From: Bacilli bacterium
Lineage (GTDB): Bacteria; Bacillota_I; Bacilli_A; RFN20; CAG-288
Reading direction: 5' to 3'
DNA length: 64,000 bases
Assembly (NCBI GenBank): GCA_022647725.1
Contig: JALCLG010000001.1
Coordinates: 1,466,001 to 1,530,000 of the forward strand
Position numbers and translations under genes: made by a program. Positions 34,100-42,197 of this stretch are shown one piece after another. The notes below the pieces were generated by a model. The model searched no databases. It worked only from the letters and a program-made list of their open reading frames with translations, and was not told the DNA's origin. The stretch's first letter is position 1. Every line of letters starts with the position of its first letter.

Positions 34100-35581
34100 G
34101 TGACTCAATTATTCGATAAAATTCCGGATGAGTTCTTCTCCCCACTGTCCCGTAAATATAAATCCATCTACAGCTACGCCCTTCTTTGCCTTTACCATCT
34201 CCTCAGAACGGAGAAAACCGATATCCGCCGCAGCGATTATGCCTCTTTGCTGAAGAGCCAAGGCGATCAGCTGCTTTCTCTTTTCAACGTGGAAATCGAT
34301 CAGCAGGACGATCCTGACGATACCGAGAAGATTCCCCTCGATCCGGCCGACCAGAACGATACGGCCGCCCTGGTTTCCCAGAAGGTCAATTACCTGATCC
34401 GCAAACTGGCCAGCTGCGGCTGGTTCATTCTCTCCAAGGACAACCGCACCGGCATCGAATATCTTTTCATTCCGGCCTACTCGATTCAGTTCATGCGGCT
34501 TTTGGATGAGCTGACCTCGGATCTGGGAAGCTATCTTCCGTTGGTCCACCAGACCTATGCCGAGCTGAAGATGGAGGACGACAAGGAAGACGACTACATG
34601 TACCGCTCCTTGATGAATGCCAAAGCCAACGCCGAGAATCTCGAAATGTCCGTGACGCTCCTACGGCAGCAGATCTGCGTCTTCGGCAACCGTCTTTCCA
34701 ATGTCTTCGACCCTAACGAAGCCCTGAAACAGCACTTCGATGAATACCGTGCCGATATCTCCGACCGTTACTATCACCCGATGAAGACGTTCGATTCCTT
34801 AGGCCTCTATTCCCAGCCGACCTTGGCCATTCTTACCAAGTGGCTCCACAGTGAGCGTGTCTTGACCCTGCTTGCCAAGGAAGCCAAGACGGAACCTATC
34901 AACAGCCAGAAGAAGGAAAGCGAACTCGTCACCGAAATCATCAAGACCTTGCAGGACATCATCGATATCTTCTCCCGCATCACCCATGCTTTCGATGAAA
35001 TCGATAAAGCCAATGCCAACTACACCGAAGCCGTCCAGCGGAAGGTCAACTATCTGGCCTCCTCGGATAAGACCACCAAAGGCAAGATCGACAAGATCAT
35101 TCTGGCTCTGGCCACGGAAATCAAGAACAATCCGGCTCTCTCTTATGAAGAAATGCCGATCTTAACTCAGGCCAGCGAGACTTTGCTTCTCCCGCGGCAG
35201 GGCTTTGTCGATTCCGGTTCGATGACGATGCCTTTCAAGCGGGGCAGCGAGGATACGAATTCCGAACCGATGCCGTTGGACGATGAGTTTGATTTCAACA
35301 GCGACGATGCCCGCAACCTGACCTCTTACCTCGATAACGAGCTGGATCTTTATTCCGATAAGGCCATCACCGACTATGTTGAGAGGAACCTCAGCGACAA
35401 GAAGACGGCTCTGACCACGGATTTCGAAATCAAATCCCCCGATCAGCTGGTGCTTTACATCCTGGGCGTCCTGAAGTCGTTGATGGGCCTGATTCCGTTT
35501 ACGGCGGTCAAAGTCAAGGACCGAGTCGAATATGCTGGCTATTACATGCCTCTTTATCGCTTCACCAGCCACAAGCACTAA
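34100..35581 (+). CDS. jetA: JetA-like kleisin subunit of a Wadjet/MukBEF-type condensin
   Basis: The protein (about 493 residues) resembles the DUF5716 type of JetA, the MukF/kleisin-like subunit of Wadjet SMC complexes. The N-terminus (LFDKIPDEFFSPLSRKYKSIYSYALL) looks like a winged-helix dimerisation region. A helical middle (about 160-330) and an acidic linker (about 380-430) follow, then a C-terminal piece that should bind the SMC head. Its partners follow: a DUF4194-like small subunit after 16 bases and an SMC ATPase. GTG 34100 has the ribosome site; GTG 34076 does not. Family recall rather than a search supports the name. Confidence 0.75.
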   Translation: MTQLFDKIPDEFFSPLSRKYKSIYSYALLCLYHLLRTEKTDIRRSDYASLLKSQGDQLLSLFNVEIDQQDDPDDTEKIPLDPADQNDTAALVSQKVNYLIRKLASCGWFILSKDNRTGIEYLFIPAYSIQFMRLLDELTSDLGSYLPLVHQTYAELKMEDDKEDDYMYRSLMNAKANAENLEMSVTLLRQQICVFGNRLSNVFDPNEALKQHFDEYRADISDRYYHPMKTFDSLGLYSQPTLAILTKWLHSERVLTLLAKEAKTEPINSQKKESELVTEIIKTLQDIIDIFSRITHAFDEIDKANANYTEAVQRKVNYLASSDKTTKGKIDKIILALATEIKNNPALSYEEMPILTQASETLLLPRQGFVDSGSMTMPFKRGSEDTNSEPMPLDDEFDFNSDDARNLTSYLDNELDLYSDKAITDYVERNLSDKKTALTTDFEIKSPDQLVLYILGVLKSLMGLIPFTAVKVKDRVEYAGYYMPLYRFTSHKH

Positions 35582-35597
35582 GGAAGGATAACCATTT

Positions 35598-36377
35598 ATG
35601 GCAACATTTGAAGAAGAGTATCAGAAGCTCAGTTCCAATGAGCGCAATCAGTTCGCAACGGTCGTCAGCGACCTGCTCTACGATGTCTACATCGTCCGCA
35701 AGGTCTATGACCGCAAGAGCCAGATGTTCGTCATCAACCCGGACTATCTTTACCTGGAACGCAATTTCTCCCTGGTCGAGACCTATCTCGGCTTTCTCGA
35801 TATCACCCTTTCCAAGAGCGATGATGACGGCGTCATCTTCATCCTTTCCGGCGGGGACTTCAATCATCTCCGGCTGGATACGGTGACGACGCTGGTCGTC
35901 TATGCCCTCCGTTCCTTCTATGAAGGCCAGGTGGCCAAGGCACCGGAACAGAACGATGTCCTGATGACCTCGGGTGCCCTCAACAGCTATCTTTCCGAAA
36001 TGGGCCTGAGCAACATCACCAAGCGGCTGAGCGCGACCTCGGTTTCCTCGTCCTTACGGACCTTGGATTCCTTCAACGTCGTCAGCAAGGCCAGCGGCAC
36101 CTATGGCGATCCCAGCTATTCTTTCTTCATTCTCCCTCCGATCCGCTATGTCATCTCCAACGACAAGATGAACGCTCTTTATAATTTCTTGGCGGGCCAG
36201 AACGGCGCCGACAAGGACAGCAACGATCTTTTCCAGGCTCCGGCACCGGCCAATGCTGCTGCCACACCGGCTCCGGAAACCCCGGCACCGACGGGCGCAC
36301 CCACGGCCGACCATCCGGCCGACGACAACCTCAATCCGGTCTTTCCGGTTGAGGATAGTCAAGGAGAGAACAAATAA
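35598..36377 (+). CDS. jetB: JetB-like (DUF4194/MukE-type KITE) subunit
   Basis: The first ~200 residues fit a DUF4194 tandem winged-helix protein (MukE/KITE role). They include the conserved-looking NPDYLYLERNFSLVETYLGFLDI and RLDTVTTLVVYALRSFYE segments and a second winged helix near TSGALNSYLSEMG. The last ~55 residues are Ala/Pro-rich and disordered, which is unusual for the family. It binds the kleisin and modulates DNA capture in related systems. Its stop TAA overlaps the ATG of the SMC gene by one base. Confidence 0.75.
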   Translation: MATFEEEYQKLSSNERNQFATVVSDLLYDVYIVRKVYDRKSQMFVINPDYLYLERNFSLVETYLGFLDITLSKSDDDGVIFILSGGDFNHLRLDTVTTLVVYALRSFYEGQVAKAPEQNDVLMTSGALNSYLSEMGLSNITKRLSATSVSSSLRTLDSFNVVSKASGTYGDPSYSFFILPPIRYVISNDKMNALYNFLAGQNGADKDSNDLFQAPAPANAAATPAPETPAPTGAPTADHPADDNLNPVFPVEDSQGENK

Positions 36378-39300
36378 TGAAAAGCTTAACCAAACTGCGT
36401 CTGATCAATTGGCATTATTTTTCCAATACGACGACCGATATCAAGAACATCACCTTCTTGACCGGCCCTAACGGCACGGGCAAGTCGACCATCATCGATG
36501 CCCTGCAGATCATCCTGCTAGGCACGACCCGTCCGGACAACTTCAATAAGGCAGCCAACGACAAAGGCCGCAGCGGCCGGTCCCTTTTGTCCTATCTTCG
36601 GGGCCAGACCGGCGTCGATGACAACGGCAACGTCATCAACCTCCGTACCGGCAGCTTCACTTCGTATATTGCCTGCGAATTCTACGATGACGTTGAAAAG
36701 AGAACCTTCACTTTAGGCGTGATGTTTGATGTCGATAGCGCCGATGCCATCGATAAGCATTACTTCTATCTGGATTCGCCGTTCCCGGAGAACAGCTTCT
36801 CCAACAGCGACACCGAGACGGATAAGAAAAAGGTCCGCCCGATGGTTTACCGTGAACTCTCTACCTTTGTCCGCAACAACTACAACGTCAACCATTTCCG
36901 GCTCTTCGACAGCGATAATGATTATCAGCTCTTCACCAAGGAAGCCTTCGGCAATCTGCCGGACAAGTATTTTGCCTTGTTCAAGAAGGCCGTTTCCTTC
37001 ACCCCGATCAGCGATATCTCGACTTTCATCACCGAATACATCTGCGATGCCGACGTCACCGTCGATATCGCCCCGATGCAGAAGAACATCGAGCAGTACA
37101 AGATTCTCGAAATTCAGGCCAAGGAGCTGAAAGCCAAGGTCGAGACTTTGACCGCCATCCAGAACAGCTTTGATGAAGTGAGCCGTTATCAGAAGTCCAT
37201 CGAACTCCTGAAATACGTCAACGCCCGGGTCACCTTCGATGAGAACAAGAAGAAGCTCGATGTCCTCAAGGACAAGCTGAAGGCCGATAACGACCGCCTT
37301 TTGGCGATCAACGACAGCATCGGCCAGTTCGATAAGCAGGTCGAGGATCTCCGCAGCGATTTAAGCTCGTATGAGGCTAAGCGTCTCCAGTCGAGCAACT
37401 ATTCCCTGACTGAGAAAATCTCCATGAAGAAGGATTCCCTCTCCAAATCCATCACTGCCATCACCATGAGCGTCAACCAGGTCATGGGCAAGATCGTCTC
37501 CTATGCCAGCGACTACCAGAAGATCTGCGGCGATTTCGCTCTCTTCTATTCCCGCTTCGATCCCAGTCGTCTGGGTGAGAAGATCGGCAAGGATTTTGCT
37601 GCTTTGCTGGAACTCAGCCAGGATGTGGCCGTCTCTGCCAAGGAAATCCTTTCCGAAGTCGATTCCAATACCCTCGACTTCGCCAACGTCACTTCCTTCC
37701 GCAACGACATGGAGTCTCTCCGCAACCAGGCCGTCAGCCTGAAGGCCGAGCTCAACAGTGAGCTGTATTCCGTTTCCTCGTCGCTGCAGTCGCTGCAGTC
37801 GGATCTTTCTGCCGTCAACAACGGCAAGAAGCCGTTTGATAAGCTCGGACCGGATTACATGGCCATCAAGACGTCCTTGGAAGCCTCGCTCCGGGCCCGC
37901 CACAGCGATGCCAAAGTCGACATCTATTGCGATCTGGTCGATGTCAACGATCCGGAGTGGACTATGGCTTTGGAAGCCGTCCTCTACAACCAGAAATTCA
38001 ATTTCTTCGTCAACCCGGCTTATTATGAGGAAGCCGACCGGCTCTTAAAGGAACTGACCGACAGCTACCATTATTATCGGGTATCCCTCGTCGATACCGA
38101 ACGGCTATTGAATGCCAACATCGTCGCCAACGACGATTCCATCGCTCAGCTGATTGATACCAAGGATGACGGCGCCCGCGCCTACACCGATTATGTCTTA
38201 GGCCGGATCAAGAAGTGCTCCTCCTTCAGCGAAGCCAGAAACTCCGGAAGCGGCCTCCTTTCCGACTGCACCGGTTACCGCGGCTTTGCCACCTGGTATC
38301 TTAACAAGGCCAATGCCCGTGTCTATTTCTTAGGTACGCAGGTCTCGAATGATACGAAGGCTGTCTCCGCCAGCGATTATCAGGAGATGAACCGTAAATA
38401 TTCTCTGCTTACCGAAGCCCTCAACAAGATTGCTTTGCTGCTGTCTCTCCCGGTGATGTCGAGCGAAGAGCTGGGCACCTACCAGGCGGACATCGGCCGG
38501 GTCAAGGACGTCAAAGCCCTGGAAGATCAGGTGAGCGGCCTCGATCAGGAGATGAAGGCGGCCAGTCAGGGCGACATGTCGGTCGTCAATGACAAGATCG
38601 CTGCCCTTAACAGCGCCTTATCCGCCATTGAGAAGAAGCGCGAAGACCTGCTCACTGAGCGGGGCACCCTGCTGGGCGAGACCAGTAGGCTCAACGGCGT
38701 GGAAATCCCGACGGCTTCCGGCATGCTGGACAAATGCAAAGCCGATCTGGACCTCATCTCTCCGGAAAAGGTCAACAGCGAATATGAGCCTTTCTACAAC
38801 AAGCTCAGCGATGAACAGCATCTTTCGCTTACCCAGATCCGTCAGACCTCGACTCAGGAATTCATTCAGTCCCAGAACAAGCTGGCCTACAGCCGCTCGA
38901 ACCTCATCAAACTGAGAAACGACTACTGCGCTCAGTATCATCTGACCTACGATGTCTACAACGAAACCAAGAACGATGAGTTCGCCGCGGAGCTGGAGAA
39001 GATTTCCAAGGTGCTGCTTCCGGACTATGAGACCAAGATCGTCTCGGCCCATGAAGCCAGTATCCGGGAGTTCAAGGATGATTTCATCTATAAGCTCCGT
39101 ACGGCCATTGAGACCGTCACGACTCAGATTGATGACCTCAACCAGGCCCTCTTAGACAGCCGGTTCGGCCGGGATAGCTATCAGTTCAAGGTGACCCCGA
39201 ACAAGGATTATCTTGAGTACTATACGATGATCATGGATCCCCTGCTGCTGAAGGCCGGGGATGCCGAGAGTCTTTTCATGGAGAAGTACAAGTCCACCAT

Positions 39301-39841
39301 GGAGGCCCTCTTTGGTTTGATTTCCTCGAGTGCCAATACCACGGGCGAGCAGCGGGAACAGGTTCTGAAGAACATTCAGACCTTCACCGACTATACGACC
39401 TACATCACCTTCGATCTCTTGGTGACCCGCGGCATCGGTCCGGAATCGACGACGATTTCCTTGGGCCGTTCCTTCAAGAGCCAGTCCGGTGGCGAGACCC
39501 AGACGCCGTTCTACATCGCAATTCTTGCCTCCTTTGCCTCCTTGACCCGTGCCAACAACCCCAAGGACAACAATACGCTCCGTCTGGTGATCTTCGATGA
39601 AGCCTTCTCCAAGATGGATAGCGCCCGTATTATGAAGTCGACCGATCTGCTCCGGCAGTTCGGACTGCAGGCGATTCTTTCCACGCCGAGCGAAAAGCTC
39701 CGTGATCTGGTTTCCTATGTTGATCTGATTCTGGTCACCATCCACGATGAGAAGCTGAAGAAGAGCGGCATCGATGTCTATCAGGACAAGCATAAAGCGG
39801 AAGAGAAAGGGCTACCCAATCCTCCGGCCAGTGCCGCCTAG
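36377..39841 (+). CDS. jetC: JetC-like SMC ATPase (MukB-type)
   Basis: This 1154-residue SMC-like motor has Walker A TGPNGTGKST at residues 29-38, an ABC signature QSGGE near 1035-1040, and Walker B LRLVIFDEAFSKMD near 1066-1080. Two long coiled-coil arms (about 220-480 and 690-960) flank a compact central hinge around 495-650. This is the shape of JetC/MksB rather than of canonical SMC or RecN. In Wadjet the complex extrudes DNA and presents small circles to the JetD nuclease. No JetD-like TOPRIM protein follows; glgC comes next. The ATPase residues look intact, so loop extrusion or DNA clamping should still work. Confidence 0.85.
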   Translation: MKSLTKLRLINWHYFSNTTTDIKNITFLTGPNGTGKSTIIDALQIILLGTTRPDNFNKAANDKGRSGRSLLSYLRGQTGVDDNGNVINLRTGSFTSYIACEFYDDVEKRTFTLGVMFDVDSADAIDKHYFYLDSPFPENSFSNSDTETDKKKVRPMVYRELSTFVRNNYNVNHFRLFDSDNDYQLFTKEAFGNLPDKYFALFKKAVSFTPISDISTFITEYICDADVTVDIAPMQKNIEQYKILEIQAKELKAKVETLTAIQNSFDEVSRYQKSIELLKYVNARVTFDENKKKLDVLKDKLKADNDRLLAINDSIGQFDKQVEDLRSDLSSYEAKRLQSSNYSLTEKISMKKDSLSKSITAITMSVNQVMGKIVSYASDYQKICGDFALFYSRFDPSRLGEKIGKDFAALLELSQDVAVSAKEILSEVDSNTLDFANVTSFRNDMESLRNQAVSLKAELNSELYSVSSSLQSLQSDLSAVNNGKKPFDKLGPDYMAIKTSLEASLRARHSDAKVDIYCDLVDVNDPEWTMALEAVLYNQKFNFFVNPAYYEEADRLLKELTDSYHYYRVSLVDTERLLNANIVANDDSIAQLIDTKDDGARAYTDYVLGRIKKCSSFSEARNSGSGLLSDCTGYRGFATWYLNKANARVYFLGTQVSNDTKAVSASDYQEMNRKYSLLTEALNKIALLLSLPVMSSEELGTYQADIGRVKDVKALEDQVSGLDQEMKAASQGDMSVVNDKIAALNSALSAIEKKREDLLTERGTLLGETSRLNGVEIPTASGMLDKCKADLDLISPEKVNSEYEPFYNKLSDEQHLSLTQIRQTSTQEFIQSQNKLAYSRSNLIKLRNDYCAQYHLTYDVYNETKNDEFAAELEKISKVLLPDYETKIVSAHEASIREFKDDFIYKLRTAIETVTTQIDDLNQALLDSRFGRDSYQFKVTPNKDYLEYYTMIMDPLLLKAGDAESLFMEKYKSTMEALFGLISSSANTTGEQREQVLKNIQTFTDYTTYITFDLLVTRGIGPESTTISLGRSFKSQSGGETQTPFYIAILASFASLTRANNPKDNNTLRLVIFDEAFSKMDSARIMKSTDLLRQFGLQAILSTPSEKLRDLVSYVDLILVTIHDEKLKKSGIDVYQDKHKAEEKGLPNPPASAA

Positions 39842-39901
39842 TCAGCAGTTGTAACACCAAATGTTGCCGTAGAAGCGCACTTTTGGCTTTAAAAGAGCAG
39901 A

Positions 39902-39922
39902 CCAATGATTTATAATCATTGG
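39902..39922. promoter_or_regulatory. Inverted repeat over the -10 box of the glycogen operon
   Basis: CCAATGAT, five bases, then ATCATTGG is a perfect 8-base inverted repeat. It encloses TATAAT (39911-39916); the -35 at 17-base spacing is TTTAAA (39888-39893). It is a likely operator for a dimeric regulator. Confidence 0.6.
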
Positions 39923-39936
39923 TGTAAGCGTTTACA
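39923..39936 (+). promoter_or_regulatory. cre box (CcpA site) of glgC-glgD-glgA
   Basis: TGTAAGCGTTTACA matches the classic catabolite-responsive element TGTAANCGNTNACA at every fixed position. It lies just downstream of the -10, a place where CcpA usually represses. Confidence 0.8.
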
Positions 39937-39959
39937 AGGAAAAATGGGAGGCAGTGACA

Positions 39960-41069
39960 ATGAAGGAAGAAATGGTTGCCATGATTCTTGCCGGCGGCCG
40001 GGGAAGCCGTCTGCAGTCGTTGACGAACAAGATTGCCAAACCCGCAGTCTTCTTCGGCGGCAAATACCGCATCATCGATTTTGTTTTGTCCAATGTCGCC
40101 AATTCCGGCATCAAGAGCGTTGGCATTGCGACGCAGTATGAATCCACCGTCCTGAACAACTATATCGGTTCCGGCCGGAACTGGGGTCTCAACGGTCAGG
40201 GAGCTTTGACCAGCATCCTTCCCCCGAGGGAAACTCCGAAAGGCGCCAACTGGTATGCCGGCACGGCCGATGCCATTTTCCAGAACATCGACTGGCTGGA
40301 CAAGACTCACTGCGACTATGTGGTGATCCTTTCCGGCGATCACATCTACAAGATGGATTATTCCAAGATGCTGGACTTCCACAAGAAGAACGCCGCCGAT
40401 GTCACCATCGCCTGCTACCGTGTCCCCTTAGCGGAAGCACCGCGCTTTGGCATCATGATCGCCGATTCGCAGCAGCGCATCACCGAATTCCAGGAAAAGC
40501 CGAAGGTTCCGAAGTCGGATTTGGCCAGTATGGGTATTTATATCTTTACCTATTCGCTCTTACGGAAAGCCCTCATCGATGATGATGCCGATACCTCGTC
40601 GACCCATGATTTCGGCAAGGATATCTTACCGAAGCTTCTGGCCGATCAGAAGCGGCTTTTTGCCTATCCCTTTGAAGGCTATTGGAAGGATGTCGGCACG
40701 ATTCAGTCCCTCTGGGAGAGCAATATGGACTTGCTGGCCAGCGACTGCACGCTCCGTCTTTTCAGCGATGACTTCAAGGTCTATTCCGCCGATACCTTCT
40801 CGCGTCCGCAGTTCATCGCGGCCAGTGCCCATGTCGATGATTCCATCATCAACCAGGGTGCCGTGATCCGCGGCGACGTCATCCATTCCGTCATCTCCAA
40901 CGAGGTGACCGTCGAAAAAGGCGCCATAGTCAAGAATTCCTTTGTGATGCCGGGTGCGGTCATCAAGGAAGGCGTCCATCTGGAAAATGCGCTCGTCGGC
41001 AGCAAAATCATTGTTGACAAGGATGTTATCGGGGATCCCAGTAACGTCAGCCTTGTCAATGACAAATAG
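39960..41069 (+). CDS. glgC: Glucose-1-phosphate adenylyltransferase
   Basis: It makes ADP-glucose, the first committed step of glycogen synthesis. AMILAGGRGSRLQSLT is the nucleotide-binding loop, LSGDHIYKMDY carries the metal-binding aspartate, and EFQEKPK carries the sugar-phosphate contacts. A left-handed beta-helix C-terminus is suggested by the repeated short-turn isoleucine/valine pattern from about residue 280. ATG 39960 is preferred, with GGGAGG at 39946-39951. glgD follows after 12 bases. Confidence 0.95.
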   Translation: MKEEMVAMILAGGRGSRLQSLTNKIAKPAVFFGGKYRIIDFVLSNVANSGIKSVGIATQYESTVLNNYIGSGRNWGLNGQGALTSILPPRETPKGANWYAGTADAIFQNIDWLDKTHCDYVVILSGDHIYKMDYSKMLDFHKKNAADVTIACYRVPLAEAPRFGIMIADSQQRITEFQEKPKVPKSDLASMGIYIFTYSLLRKALIDDDADTSSTHDFGKDILPKLLADQKRLFAYPFEGYWKDVGTIQSLWESNMDLLASDCTLRLFSDDFKVYSADTFSRPQFIAASAHVDDSIINQGAVIRGDVIHSVISNEVTVEKGAIVKNSFVMPGAVIKEGVHLENALVGSKIIVDKDVIGDPSNVSLVNDK

Positions 41070-41081
41070 GAGGCAGACATC

Positions 41082-42197
41082 ATGGCACGCAAAGTTTTAG
41101 GCTTGGTTGACTGCTATAACAATCCGAACTTCGGACCGATGACCAAACATCGGGCCATTGCTTCGACGTCCTTCTTGGGCCGGTATGCCTTCATCGACTT
41201 CCCCTTAAGCAACTTCACCAACTCCGGCATCGAGTACTTCGGCGTTCTCTGCCAGAACCATATCCGTTCCCTCTCCCGCCATGTCGGTTCCGGCCGCGCC
41301 TGGACCAGCAATACCAAGATCGGCGAATTCGGCGTTCTTTATGATGAACCCAACGTTCAGATCCCGGGCTACAACACCGATGTCAGCAACCTCGAAGAGA
41401 ATATGTGGTTCTTGAAGCAGATTTCTCCCGATTATGTGATTCTGACGCCGGCTCATATGATCTATGAGGCGGATTTCAATCAGCTTTTGGAAGACCATAT
41501 CGCCTCCGGCGCCCGCATCAGCGTCCTCTACACCCATCAGACGGGTCTGAAGAGCCATTTCATCAATGCCCGGAAGATTTATGTGACCGAGCATGGCAAG
41601 ATCACCAAGACCGAAGTCAACAAGGGCGATACGGATGAAGGCGATATTTCCTTAGGCGCCCTCATCATGGATTATCAGATGCTCTTATCGATGATGGACT
41701 ATGCCAAGGGCACGTCCTCCTTCTTCAATATCTCCGATACCCTCAACTATCTGGCACCGACCACCTTTGTCCGGGCGGTTCCGGTCTCCGGCTATGTCCG
41801 TTCCTTCGACAGCCTTTCCCATTATCTGAAATACTCACTTGAACTTCTGGATGAAGCGACCTTCCATGATCTCTTCCATGAAAACTGGCCGATCTTCACC
41901 AAGACGTATGATACGCCGCCCGTCCTTTACAAGTCGGGCAGCCATGTCGAGAATTCCTACATTGCCAACGGCTCCATCATCGAAGGAACCGTCATCAATT
42001 CGATCTTAGGCCGAGGCGTGAGGGTCAAGAAGGGTGTCGTCATCAAGAATTCCGTTATCGGCTCCGATGCGGTCATCGATGAGAACACCCATATTGAGGC
42101 AGCGGTGGTCGATAAGGAGGCTCAGGTGCTCCACATCAGCGAAGTGATGGGAAGCCTGGATGATCCGCTCTACATCGCCCGAGGAGACATCGTCTAA
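41082..42197 (+). CDS. glgD: GlgD, regulatory subunit of ADP-glucose pyrophosphorylase
   Basis: This is the paralogue of GlgC found in Firmicutes, which pairs with GlgC and boosts its activity. The nucleotide loop is altered to VDCYNNPNFGPMTKHR, as expected for GlgD, while ASTSFLGRYAFIDFPLSNFTNSG and the beta-helix tail remain. The metal-binding aspartate region reads LTPAHMIYEADF. It lies between glgC and glgA, and its stop overlaps the glgA ATG by one base. Confidence 0.93.
   Translation: MARKVLGLVDCYNNPNFGPMTKHRAIASTSFLGRYAFIDFPLSNFTNSGIEYFGVLCQNHIRSLSRHVGSGRAWTSNTKIGEFGVLYDEPNVQIPGYNTDVSNLEENMWFLKQISPDYVILTPAHMIYEADFNQLLEDHIASGARISVLYTHQTGLKSHFINARKIYVTEHGKITKTEVNKGDTDEGDISLGALIMDYQMLLSMMDYAKGTSSFFNISDTLNYLAPTTFVRAVPVSGYVRSFDSLSHYLKYSLELLDEATFHDLFHENWPIFTKTYDTPPVLYKSGSHVENSYIANGSIIEGTVINSILGRGVRVKKGVVIKNSVIGSDAVIDENTHIEAAVVDKEAQVLHISEVMGSLDDPLYIARGDIV

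Noticed and set aside
34031..39841. Complete Wadjet defence system
   Set aside because: Only A, B and C homologs are present; no JetD-like nuclease is found next to them, so plasmid-cutting defence is not claimed.
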